Source of the DNA: an uncultured Fastidiosipila sp.
GTDB taxonomy: Bacteria > Bacillota > Clostridia > Saccharofermentanales > Fastidiosipilaceae
Assembly (NCBI GenBank): GCA_947253875.1
Contig: CAMYAM010000019.1
Location: 1 to 23,169, forward strand
Reading direction: 5' to 3'
DNA: 23,169 nt
The notes beneath the pieces were generated by a model that was given only the letters and a program-made list of their open reading frames with translations, was not told the DNA's origin and did not search any database. This document shows positions 6,434 to 13,045 of the stretch, piece after piece. A program made the translations under genes and the position numbers. Each line of letters begins with the position of its first letter. Position 1 is the first letter of the stretch.

Positions 6434-6904
6434 ATGAACAAGACAATTTTGATGGGACGTTTGACAAAAGACCCCGAATTAACAAGTACATCTAATGGAA
6501 TCAGCAGATGTTCATTTACAGTTGCTGTTGACAGAAGATTTAAGAGTGCTGATGGTGAGCGTGAAACTGATTTTATTCCAGTTGTTGCTTGGAGATCTAC
6601 TGCTGAATTTGTTAGCAGATATTTTGCCAAAGGCCAAAGAATAGCTTTGGTAGGTTCAATTCAAGTTCGTTCTTGGGATGATCAACAGAGTGGTCAAAGA
6701 AGATATATCACAGAAGTTGTAGCTGATGAAGTTTATTTTGCTGATAGTAAATCAAGCAATCAATCATCAGATAACTATAATTACAACAATAATAATAGTA
6801 ATAATTATAGTAACAATAATTTTAGTAATGATAATTTCACAAATTCAAGTGATGGTTTCTTTGAAGCACCTGATGATGATACAGAATTGCCTTTTGATCT
6901 TTAA
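6434..6904 (+). CDS. ssb: Single-stranded DNA-binding protein Ssb
   Basis: Coats single-stranded DNA and recruits replication, repair and recombination proteins through its acidic C-terminal tip. The OB fold covers residues 1 to about 105 (MNKTILMGRLTKDPEL at the start; DFIPVVAWRSTAEFV near 45-60). Residues about 108-140 are an Asn/Ser/Tyr-rich flexible linker, and the protein ends DDDTELPFDL. Canonical tips stop at Pro-Phe; here Asp-Leu follows. One more T in the TTTT run near 6893-6896 would place a TGA directly after the Phe codon. Length 156 is ordinary. The gene lies between rpsF and rpsR, as in other Firmicutes, with AGAGAGG upstream as ribosome site. Confidence 0.96.
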   Translation: MNKTILMGRLTKDPELTSTSNGISRCSFTVAVDRRFKSADGERETDFIPVVAWRSTAEFVSRYFAKGQRIALVGSIQVRSWDDQQSGQRRYITEVVADEVYFADSKSSNQSSDNYNYNNNNSNNYSNNNFSNDNFTNSSDGFFEAPDDDTELPFDL

Positions 6905-6927
6905 TAATTATTAAGAAGGAGAATATA

Positions 6928-7164
6928 ATGGCTAATAAACGTTTTAATAGAAGAAAACCTAGACGTAAAGTATGCCAATTCTGTGTAGATCATGTTGAAG
7001 CTATAGATTACAAAGATGAAGCTTTGCTAAAGAAATATCTTTCAGAAAATGCAAAGATTTTGCCTAGACGTACAACAGGTACATGCGCAAAACATCAAAG
7101 AAGATTAACTACAGCTATTAAGAGAGCAAGACAGATGGCATTAATACCTTTCACAGAGGCTTAA
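6928..7164 (+). CDS. rpsR: 30S ribosomal protein S18 (bS18)
   Basis: Partner of S6 in the platform of the small subunit. The protein has 78 residues with a basic N-terminus (MANKRFNRRKPRRK), the central DYKD.-.LLKKYLSE segment and the conserved ILPRRTTGTCAKHQRRL block. C16 and C19 form a CxxC, and C53 with H56 in the block could complete a zinc-ribbon-like site; this residue pattern is seen here, while zinc binding is inferred. AAGGAG lies 7 bases before the ATG. It is the last gene of the rpsF-ssb-rpsR operon and is followed by a hairpin terminator. Confidence 0.97.
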   Translation: MANKRFNRRKPRRKVCQFCVDHVEAIDYKDEALLKKYLSENAKILPRRTTGTCAKHQRRLTTAIKRARQMALIPFTEA

Positions 7165-7187
7165 TGATAAAATAATTTGATTATTTT

Positions 7188-7216
7188 AAAGGTACTTTTG
7201 TAAGAAAGTACCTTTT
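7188..7216 (+). terminator. Terminator after rpsR
   Basis: An 11-bp stem, AAAGGTACTTT / AAAGTACCTTT, with loop TGTAAG is followed by a short T tract that soon turns to mixed A/T. It should end the rpsF-ssb-rpsR transcript about 25 bases after the stop. Confidence 0.8.
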
Positions 7217-7276
7217 ATTATATTTAATATAATATTTTAGAAATTGAGGGTAGATCTAAAGTACGAGGTGATTTCT

Positions 7277-7546
7277 ATGCATACCAATGCTAATCAAGAT
7301 GTAAATAATACTCAAAATAATAATTTAAATAAAGATGATAAAGTTGAAATATGGAATGATATTGTTTCAATCAAAGATTTATGTAAAACAATATTAATTT
7401 CATTGTTTTCTACATTAGGTTTATTTTTTCTTGCTCCTAAAGATAATACAACATTGCAATTGTTTTTAGGTCTAATCGGTGCAGTTATTGCAGTAATAGT
7501 TAATTCTATTATGGTCAAGCCGAAGAGGAAAGTTGAGGAAGAATAA
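7277..7546 (+). CDS. Two-helix membrane mini-protein upstream of TctA-like permease
   Basis: Family not recognised. From ATG 7277 (AGGTG at 7266-7270, 6 bases upstream) it has 89 residues. An Asn/Asp-rich hydrophilic N-terminus (1-35) is followed by two predicted membrane helices (about 38-53 and 60-80) and a charged tail (KPKRKVEEE). The same frame is open back to a TTG at 7244, but only the ATG has a ribosome site. Its stop overlaps the ATG of the next gene in TAATG, so the two are translationally coupled and probably act together. TctB, the small subunit of tripartite tricarboxylate transporters, normally has four helices, so this protein may fill that role in reduced form; this is inference from context. 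TATAAT at 7228-7233 may be a -10 box, but no matching -35 was seen. Confidence 0.75.
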   Translation: MHTNANQDVNNTQNNNLNKDDKVEIWNDIVSIKDLCKTILISLFSTLGLFFLAPKDNTTLQLFLGLIGAVIAVIVNSIMVKPKRKVEEE

Positions 7547-8901
7547 TGGATATTATTTTGGTGTTACAGATATTAGGAGCAGTTTTGGCTGCAGTTGCAA
7601 TTTATACTATTATAGGATTTATTCCGGGAACTGATGAAACAGCTGTAATTGTCCCTATTACCTTAGCTTTGGTGTTATCAGGGGTTAGAGCAGAAGTGAA
7701 CTTAGCTTTCTTTATAGCTGCTGTTGTAACTCTATCTGTAAGCAATGCAATGCCAACAATTGTTGTGGGTCTGCCGGGGGGAGTAATGTCTTCTCCTATG
7801 CTTGAGTCTTCACAGTATTTAAAGAGTAAAGGTTTATCAGCTTTTGCTATTCAGAAATTAGCAGCAGGTGCGCTTTTAGGAGTTATAATTGCTCTACCAA
7901 GTTCATTGTTAATGGCTAAACTATTAGCACCTCTTGGTGGATTTATTAAGGAGTATGCTTCATTATTATTTGTTTTTGGGGCGATCTTTTTAGCCTTACT
8001 AAGTAAGTCAAAGTTTATATCTTTAATAAGTATTATTCCACTTGCCGTTTTATTCATGTCTTTTAGACATATGTATTGGAATTTAGGTATAGTTTCCGCA
8101 GATAAAAATGTAAGTATTTCATTTTTTCTAGGAATTACTGTTGGACCCTTATTATTTTCACTTTTAGAAATTATGAATAAAGAGTCTCGTGTTCGTTATA
8201 TAAGGACTGAAGAGAAAATCATAACAATACCGAAAATAGAGAACAAATCCTTAAACCCTTTTAAAATTCTAAATATATCAGAATTGAAAAAGATTTCATT
8301 TAGTTCTTTTATTTCTAGCACGCTATTTGTTTTGTCTCCTGTAGGGTTAGTGTTGCTTTTAGGTGAAAGTTTTAATAGAAGTAAAGAAGATAAGGAAGTA
8401 GCTGCTTTTGGAAAAGTTTCAACTATGTCAGCTTTAATTCAATCTACATATTTGTCTGGTATATTAATTCCCTTAATAGCTTTAGGTGTTCCATTATCTC
8501 CAGTAAGTATTGGACCAGGTATAGCACTATTTGAAGCAGAACCAGTGTATAAAGCTGGTAGAAATATACATCATATTTTAGGCGGCAATAAGATTGCACT
8601 AATAGCAAGTGTTTCAGCATTAATAGCAATTAGTGTAGTGTATATTTTTGCGAATAAATTTGCACATAAGATTACTAAATTTGTGCTGAAAAAAATTCCG
8701 CATGAAGCGATTTTGTCTCTATTTATTGCATTTATTATTTTGCTTGCATACATGGATGCTGGTTTATTGAATGTCATAGCAGTACTGGTAATAGGAGTAT
8801 TTAGTGGTTTTTTAAATAAACTTGGAGTCAACTATGGCGTTCAATTTATGGCTCTATATGCATCACCATGGATAGTTCAACAGTTAGTTAGTATTATTTA
8901 A
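7546..8901 (+). CDS. TctA-family-like membrane permease
   Basis: Integral membrane protein of 451 residues, with roughly ten to twelve hydrophobic segments and a hydrophilic loop around 215-255. Three motifs match the duplicated TctA fold: GFIPGTDE (24-31), like the first GxxPG loop; a second loop, GLPGGVMSSP (75-84), followed by SQYLKSKG, like the TctA stretch that reads as ...PG...DGYPMARKG; and GVPLSPVSIGPG (314-325) in the second half, like LGIPGSAT. TctA is the large subunit of tripartite tricarboxylate transporters, which take up citrate-type acids with a periplasmic TctC receptor. No TctC-type gene is present here and the Gly-Pro motifs are divergent, so the substrate is unknown. Its start overlaps the mini-protein stop by one base. 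Confidence 0.75.
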   Translation: MDIILVLQILGAVLAAVAIYTIIGFIPGTDETAVIVPITLALVLSGVRAEVNLAFFIAAVVTLSVSNAMPTIVVGLPGGVMSSPMLESSQYLKSKGLSAFAIQKLAAGALLGVIIALPSSLLMAKLLAPLGGFIKEYASLLFVFGAIFLALLSKSKFISLISIIPLAVLFMSFRHMYWNLGIVSADKNVSISFFLGITVGPLLFSLLEIMNKESRVRYIRTEEKIITIPKIENKSLNPFKILNISELKKISFSSFISSTLFVLSPVGLVLLLGESFNRSKEDKEVAAFGKVSTMSALIQSTYLSGILIPLIALGVPLSPVSIGPGIALFEAEPVYKAGRNIHHILGGNKIALIASVSALIAISVVYIFANKFAHKITKFVLKKIPHEAILSLFIAFIILLAYMDAGLLNVIAVLVIGVFSGFLNKLGVNYGVQFMALYASPWIVQQLVSII

Positions 8902-8924
8902 AGATATTTGAAAAAATATCTTTT
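8900..8924 (+). terminator. Weak hairpin terminator after the permease gene
   Basis: A 10-bp AT-rich stem, AAAGATATTT / AAATATCTTT, with a GAAA loop starts inside the stop codon of the permease gene. Most of the T tract lies inside the stem, so termination may be partial. A TATAAT at 8935-8940 ahead of rplI could be a -10 box, but no -35 sits at a usable distance. Confidence 0.5.
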
Positions 8925-8973
8925 ACGATTGAGTTATAATGTTATAAAGAAAATTTTTGATTAGGAGTGAACA

Positions 8974-9417
8974 ATGAAAGTAATTTTATTAGAAGATGTT
9001 AAAAAAGTTGGTAAAAAAGATGAAATAGTTGAAGTTAGTACAGGTTACGCTAATAATTACTTGATTAAAAAAGGTTTAGCTAAAGAAGCCACTTCTTCAA
9101 ATTTAAATGAAATTAAACAGAAAAAAGGTGCAGAAAAAGCTAATGCAGCTAAAGAGTTAGCAGAGGCTAGAGAGCTTGGCAAAGAGCTTAAAGATAAAGT
9201 TTTTGTCAAAAAAATGAAAGCAGGAGATGATGGTAGACTTTATGGATCTTTAACTAATTCAGATGTTGCAGATTTACTAAAAGCTGCTGGTTACGAGGTA
9301 GATAAAAGAAACATCACTTTAGCTACAAATATTAAAAATATTGGATCCGTTAATGCAGAAGTTAAGTTGCATAGAGAAGTCTCTGTTAAAGTAACAGTTA
9401 GAGTTGAAGCTGAATAA
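8974..9417 (+). CDS. rplI: 50S ribosomal protein L9 (bL9)
   Basis: Elongated large-subunit protein that reaches from 23S rRNA near the L1 stalk and affects frame maintenance. The N-terminal rRNA-binding domain (1-40) shows MKVILLEDVKKVGKK and the conserved GYANNYLIKKGLA. A long charged connecting helix spans about 41-75. The C-terminal domain holds GRLYGSLT near 87-94 and ends in a beta-rich segment (EVSVKVTVRVEAE). Length 147 is typical. GGAG lies 7 bases before the ATG. It leads into dnaB 31 bases downstream, a pairing conserved in Firmicutes. Confidence 0.97.
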   Translation: MKVILLEDVKKVGKKDEIVEVSTGYANNYLIKKGLAKEATSSNLNEIKQKKGAEKANAAKELAEARELGKELKDKVFVKKMKAGDDGRLYGSLTNSDVADLLKAAGYEVDKRNITLATNIKNIGSVNAEVKLHREVSVKVTVRVEAE

Positions 9418-9448
9418 ATATAATAAATTTTGATTTAAGGTTGAAGTA

Positions 9449-10915
9449 ATGGCTAATTATCCACATGATAGTTATGAAAATAATTTAAAAATTCCTCCTC
9501 AGAATATTGAAGCTGAGGAGTCTTTGTTAGGATGTGCCCTAACATCAGAAGATGCTAGGGCTGAGATTGTGCGTCTTGATAAAGAAGACTTTTATCAGAA
9601 GAAGAATGGTTTGATCTATCAAGCAATTATTGAAAAAGCTGCTAAGGGTGAACCAATAGATATTTTAAGTGTTGCTGATTTTCTTGAATATGAAGGTACA
9701 TTAGATGTTATTGGTGGCATATCTTACTTAACAGAGTTAGCTGATAAATCATACTTATTATCTAATGTCGCAGAATATGCTGATATGGTCAAAGAAAAGA
9801 GCCGGTTAAGGAAACTCCTAAATTTTGTCCAAAAATTGGAAAAAGCAATTTACTCTGGCAAAGAAAATGCTGATGATTTAATTAACCTTATGGCTTCGGA
9901 AGTAGTTAAGAGCAAAGATGATCTAAGTCATAAAGATTTAATGCCGTTACATGAAATTTTAAACGTTACTTTAAAAGAATTACGTAAAAGTGACAGTGAT
10001 GAGTTGGCAGTTGATTCTGGTTTCCCTAATTTGAACAAGAAATTAGGAAGACTAAGACGTCAAACTTTAAATATTTTAGCTGCTAGACCAGCAATGGGTA
10101 AGTCTGCTTTTGCGTTGAACTTGGCTTTGAACGTTGCTTTAAAAGGTAAAACTGTAGCAATTTTCTCGTTAGAGATGAGCAAAAATGAGGTTGGTTTGAG
10201 ACTCTTGAGTTCAGCATCTACAATTGCTACAAACAAAATTAAAGAAGCTATAGATACAGCTAGTCCTGATGCAAATAAAGTAAGAGATGCAGTACAAGTT
10301 TTAGCGACTGCGAATATTTATATTGATGATTCAGCCTCAACATCACCGGCAGATATAAGGGCAAAATGCAATAAATTAATGGCTCAAGCAGGATTAGATC
10401 TCGTTGTAATTGACTATTTGCAATTAATAGGAAGTGACAGTTCAAATCAAAATAGGCAACAAGAAATATCAGAAATTTCCAGAGCTTTGAAAATCATGGC
10501 TCGTGATCTGAATGTTCCAGTCATTGCATTATCACAATTGAGTCGTGGTGTAGAAATGCGTGAAAATAAACGCCCAATGCTATCTGATTTACGTGAATCA
10601 GGTGCAATTGAACAGGATGCGGATGCTGTTATGTTCCTATATAGAGATTCATATTATAACAATGAAGAACTTCCACCTAATCCAGATGAAGCAGAGTTAA
10701 TTTTAGCAAAGAATAGACAAGGTACAACAGGAACTATTAAATTAAATTGGTTCTCGAATATCACTACATTTAGAGAGCAAGAAATCTTTGATTATAATAT
10801 ACCACCTGAAAATAGTACTTTTGATCCTAATTTTGAAGAGCAAGTTTCAAGAAATAATGAAACTGAATTCCAAATTGAAGATGCTAAATTAAGTGAGGAT
10901 GATCTTCCGTTCTAG
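9449..10915 (+). CDS. dnaB: Replicative DNA helicase DnaB with SSB-like C-terminal tip
   Basis: Hexameric 5'-3' helicase that unwinds the fork and binds primase (called DnaC in Bacillus). The N-terminal domain opens with PPQNIEAEESLLGCAL (16-31) and runs to about 150. The RecA-like core has Walker A RPAMGKS (K218), Walker B VVIDYLQ (D322), LSQLSRGVE and the Arg-containing AKNRQGTTG. After the core ends near residue 440 there is an acidic, Asn/Glu-rich tail finishing in EDDLPF, which is the interaction tip normally found on SSB. At 488 residues it is about 30-35 longer than typical DnaB, the excess being this tail. The Shine-Dalgarno is weak (AAGG, about 11 bases upstream). Confidence 0.97.
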   Translation: MANYPHDSYENNLKIPPQNIEAEESLLGCALTSEDARAEIVRLDKEDFYQKKNGLIYQAIIEKAAKGEPIDILSVADFLEYEGTLDVIGGISYLTELADKSYLLSNVAEYADMVKEKSRLRKLLNFVQKLEKAIYSGKENADDLINLMASEVVKSKDDLSHKDLMPLHEILNVTLKELRKSDSDELAVDSGFPNLNKKLGRLRRQTLNILAARPAMGKSAFALNLALNVALKGKTVAIFSLEMSKNEVGLRLLSSASTIATNKIKEAIDTASPDANKVRDAVQVLATANIYIDDSASTSPADIRAKCNKLMAQAGLDLVVIDYLQLIGSDSSNQNRQQEISEISRALKIMARDLNVPVIALSQLSRGVEMRENKRPMLSDLRESGAIEQDADAVMFLYRDSYYNNEELPPNPDEAELILAKNRQGTTGTIKLNWFSNITTFREQEIFDYNIPPENSTFDPNFEEQVSRNNETEFQIEDAKLSEDDLPF

Positions 10916-10935
10916 AATTATTCAAGGAGTAAGAA

Positions 10936-12357
10936 TTGCAACTTAATAATATTAGCGAAGTTTTGCAAGAAAAATTTAATAAAAATATTTTAAATAAGAA
11001 TCTACTTCCAGAAGAAGTTAAAATAATTGTAGTTGGACTATCAGGTGGGGTAGATTCTGTGTGTTTATTAGATCTTTTGAGCAAATATCTTTCTTATAGT
11101 AAGAGGGAAATAAGAGTTATTGTTCATCATCAAGACCATCAGATTAGAGACGATTCTCAAGAAGATTTAGAACTTGCAAGAAGGTTATCACATCAATACG
11201 GCTATGAATTTGAAGCTTCTGTAGATAATATTCCAAAATTAAGCCAGAATACATCGAAAAATATGGAAGAAGTAGGCAGAGATATTCGACGTAAGCATTG
11301 GTTAGAAATTTGCAAAAAAAAGAGTTCATATGAAGATTTACATGACTGTAGAATTTTGACTGCGCATCACGCGAATGATCAAGCAGAAACATTACTACTA
11401 AATCTTTCACGAGGGGCAGGTTTAAATGGTTTAAGTGGTATAGCCTATACAGATGGATTGTATGTTAGACCACTTTTAAATTTTACCAAAGAAGAAATTT
11501 ATAATTTTGCCATGTTTAATAAATTACCATGGAGAGAAGATTATACGAATGCTCTGAGTGATAATAGAAGAAATTATTTGAGAAACTATTTAATTCCTCA
11601 CTGGGAGGAAGGGACAGATAATGGGCTTATAGAACGAATATCAAATACTGCTGATAAGCTTGCCATTGCTAATCAATTCATTAAAGATGAGTGTGAGAGA
11701 TGGCTGCAAGAATTGTTGATTACTGAATTAATGGAATTTACTCATGAAGATTATAATCTATATTCCTTAAAAAAATTTAAAGACGTGCCTATTAATCTAA
11801 TGAAGTTTTTAATCAATGAAATTTTAAAGGAGAACGGTTTAGAGAAAGATATTTATGCTATCAACCTTGAAGATATAAAAGATTTACTTTTACAAGATAA
11901 GGGTGAAAAAGAACTTACGCTAAGTGGAAATTTTACTCTTGTGAAAAATAGAGAGTTTTTTTATATTTACAATGGTCAAGAAATTTATAATCAGCCAAAT
12001 TTACGTGATAATTATAAGCTCTATTTTAAAGAGAATTTGCGGGCAAAAGTTGATTTTTATTCTAATTCTGATGTTAATTTAAATGAATATGAGATAAGAA
12101 CATTTAACAGTGGTGATTTTATTATTAAGAATGGTAAAAAAACTTTATTAAAAGATTTTTTTGCACAAGAAAATATTAGATTAGGTCTTAGAAAAAGCAT
12201 ATTATTATTAACAAAAAATAATAGAGTGTATGTGATAGGTAGAAAAATTATAGATAATTTAGATAATCCGTTTTATATTGCTGAAAACACGAACAATGAA
12301 GGGAGAAGATCCTTTAAAAAGTCATATTATCAATGCTACATGTGGTATAATTCATAA
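10936..12357 (+). CDS. tilS: tRNA(Ile)-lysidine synthetase TilS
   Basis: Converts C34 of the CAU-anticodon tRNA-Ile to lysidine with ATP, so that it reads AUA codons; essential in most bacteria. The PP-loop ATP motif SGGVDS is at 36-41, and the N-type ATP-pyrophosphatase domain runs to about 230. HHQDHQIRDDSQ near 62-73 and HHANDQAETLLLN near 143-155 are conserved catalytic/tRNA-contact segments. A C-terminal TilS domain (about 375-435) contains the RTFNSGDFI.-.LKDFFAQE pattern. The start is TTG at 10936: AAGGAG at 10924-10929 is 6 bases upstream, and no ATG occurs before the PP-loop. It lies in the common tilS-hpt-ftsH order. Full length is 473 residues. Confidence 0.95.
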   Translation: MQLNNISEVLQEKFNKNILNKNLLPEEVKIIVVGLSGGVDSVCLLDLLSKYLSYSKREIRVIVHHQDHQIRDDSQEDLELARRLSHQYGYEFEASVDNIPKLSQNTSKNMEEVGRDIRRKHWLEICKKKSSYEDLHDCRILTAHHANDQAETLLLNLSRGAGLNGLSGIAYTDGLYVRPLLNFTKEEIYNFAMFNKLPWREDYTNALSDNRRNYLRNYLIPHWEEGTDNGLIERISNTADKLAIANQFIKDECERWLQELLITELMEFTHEDYNLYSLKKFKDVPINLMKFLINEILKENGLEKDIYAINLEDIKDLLLQDKGEKELTLSGNFTLVKNREFFYIYNGQEIYNQPNLRDNYKLYFKENLRAKVDFYSNSDVNLNEYEIRTFNSGDFIIKNGKKTLLKDFFAQENIRLGLRKSILLLTKNNRVYVIGRKIIDNLDNPFYIAENTNNEGRRSFKKSYYQCYMWYNS

Positions 12358-12392
12358 CCTAAGCTAAATTTTATGGATGTTAGGAGAAAATT

Positions 12393-12923
12393 ATGAGTTT
12401 AGAATTAAGTGATGTAATGATTTCTCAGGAAGAAATTCAAGAAATGTGCAAAAAAATTGCAGTAAAAATTAATAAAGACTATGAAGGTAAAGAGGTTTTG
12501 TTCGTTGGAATATTGAATGGTGCCTTTTTATTTTTAGCTGATTTAATTAGATATATTGATGTTCCATGTCAAGTTGATTTCATGAAAGTTAGTTCTTATG
12601 GTAACGCTATGACAAGTTCAGGTAATGTCTCAATTCAACATGATTTGAGTACAGATATTGAAGGAAAGCATGTAATTATTGTAGAAGATATTATTGACAC
12701 AGGGATAACTCTTAATCATTTGAAACCTTTACTTCAAACTAGAAGACCTGCAAGTTTATCTTTATGTGCTGCATTTGATAAGTTTGAAAGACGCGTAGTT
12801 GATTTAGATATAGAGTACGTAGGTATCCAAATTCCGGATGAGTTTATAGTTGGTTATGGTTTAGACTTTGATGGACATTATCGTAATTTACCAGATGTAC
12901 ATTATATGGTTAATAGAAACTAA
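12393..12923 (+). CDS. hpt: Hypoxanthine(-guanine) phosphoribosyltransferase
   Basis: Purine salvage enzyme that joins hypoxanthine or guanine to PRPP to give IMP or GMP. The PRPP-binding loop VIIVEDIIDTGIT is at 94-106. The early conserved GILNGAFLFLADL (39-51) holds the PPi-binding loop, and SSYGNAMTSSG (67-77) is the flexible catalytic loop. Length 176 fits the family. TAGGAGA lies upstream of the ATG. It sits 35 bases after tilS and ahead of ftsH, a conserved Firmicutes neighbourhood. It consumes the PRPP that the two Prs-like proteins further right would supply. Confidence 0.96.
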   Translation: MSLELSDVMISQEEIQEMCKKIAVKINKDYEGKEVLFVGILNGAFLFLADLIRYIDVPCQVDFMKVSSYGNAMTSSGNVSIQHDLSTDIEGKHVIIVEDIIDTGITLNHLKPLLQTRRPASLSLCAAFDKFERRVVDLDIEYVGIQIPDEFIVGYGLDFDGHYRNLPDVHYMVNRN

Positions 12924-12936
12924 TAATTATTTTTCC

Positions 12937-12948
12937 TGCAATATTGCA
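12937..12948. promoter_or_regulatory. Perfect 12-bp palindrome upstream of ftsH
   Basis: TGCAATATTGCA reads identically on both strands and lies in the 122-base gap before ftsH, 13 bases after the hpt stop. A possible -35-like TTGCAA (12944-12949) overlaps it, with TAAAAT at 12965-12970. It could be a regulator site, but it matches neither the CtsR nor the HrcA/CIRCE operator as I know them, and short palindromes arise easily in AT-rich DNA. The rest of the gap is AT-rich, with no clear promoter. Confidence 0.25.
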
Positions 12949-13045
12949 ATATATAGATTTTAAATAAAATGTTGTTAAAATAGATACATTTAAAATTTTA
13001 TATTAATATAAACTATTAGTAATAATAGAGGAGTAAATAGTATTA

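Noticed and set aside
6726..6914. Overlapping plus-strand frame rich in Ile/Val within the 3' end of ssb
   Set aside because: It is the shifted reading of the Asn/Tyr-rich linker codons (AAT/AAC repeats). It has no separate ribosome site.
7244..7276. TTG start 11 codons upstream for the two-helix mini-protein
   Set aside because: No ribosome site is present at the TTG, while AGGTG sits 6 bases before ATG 7277.
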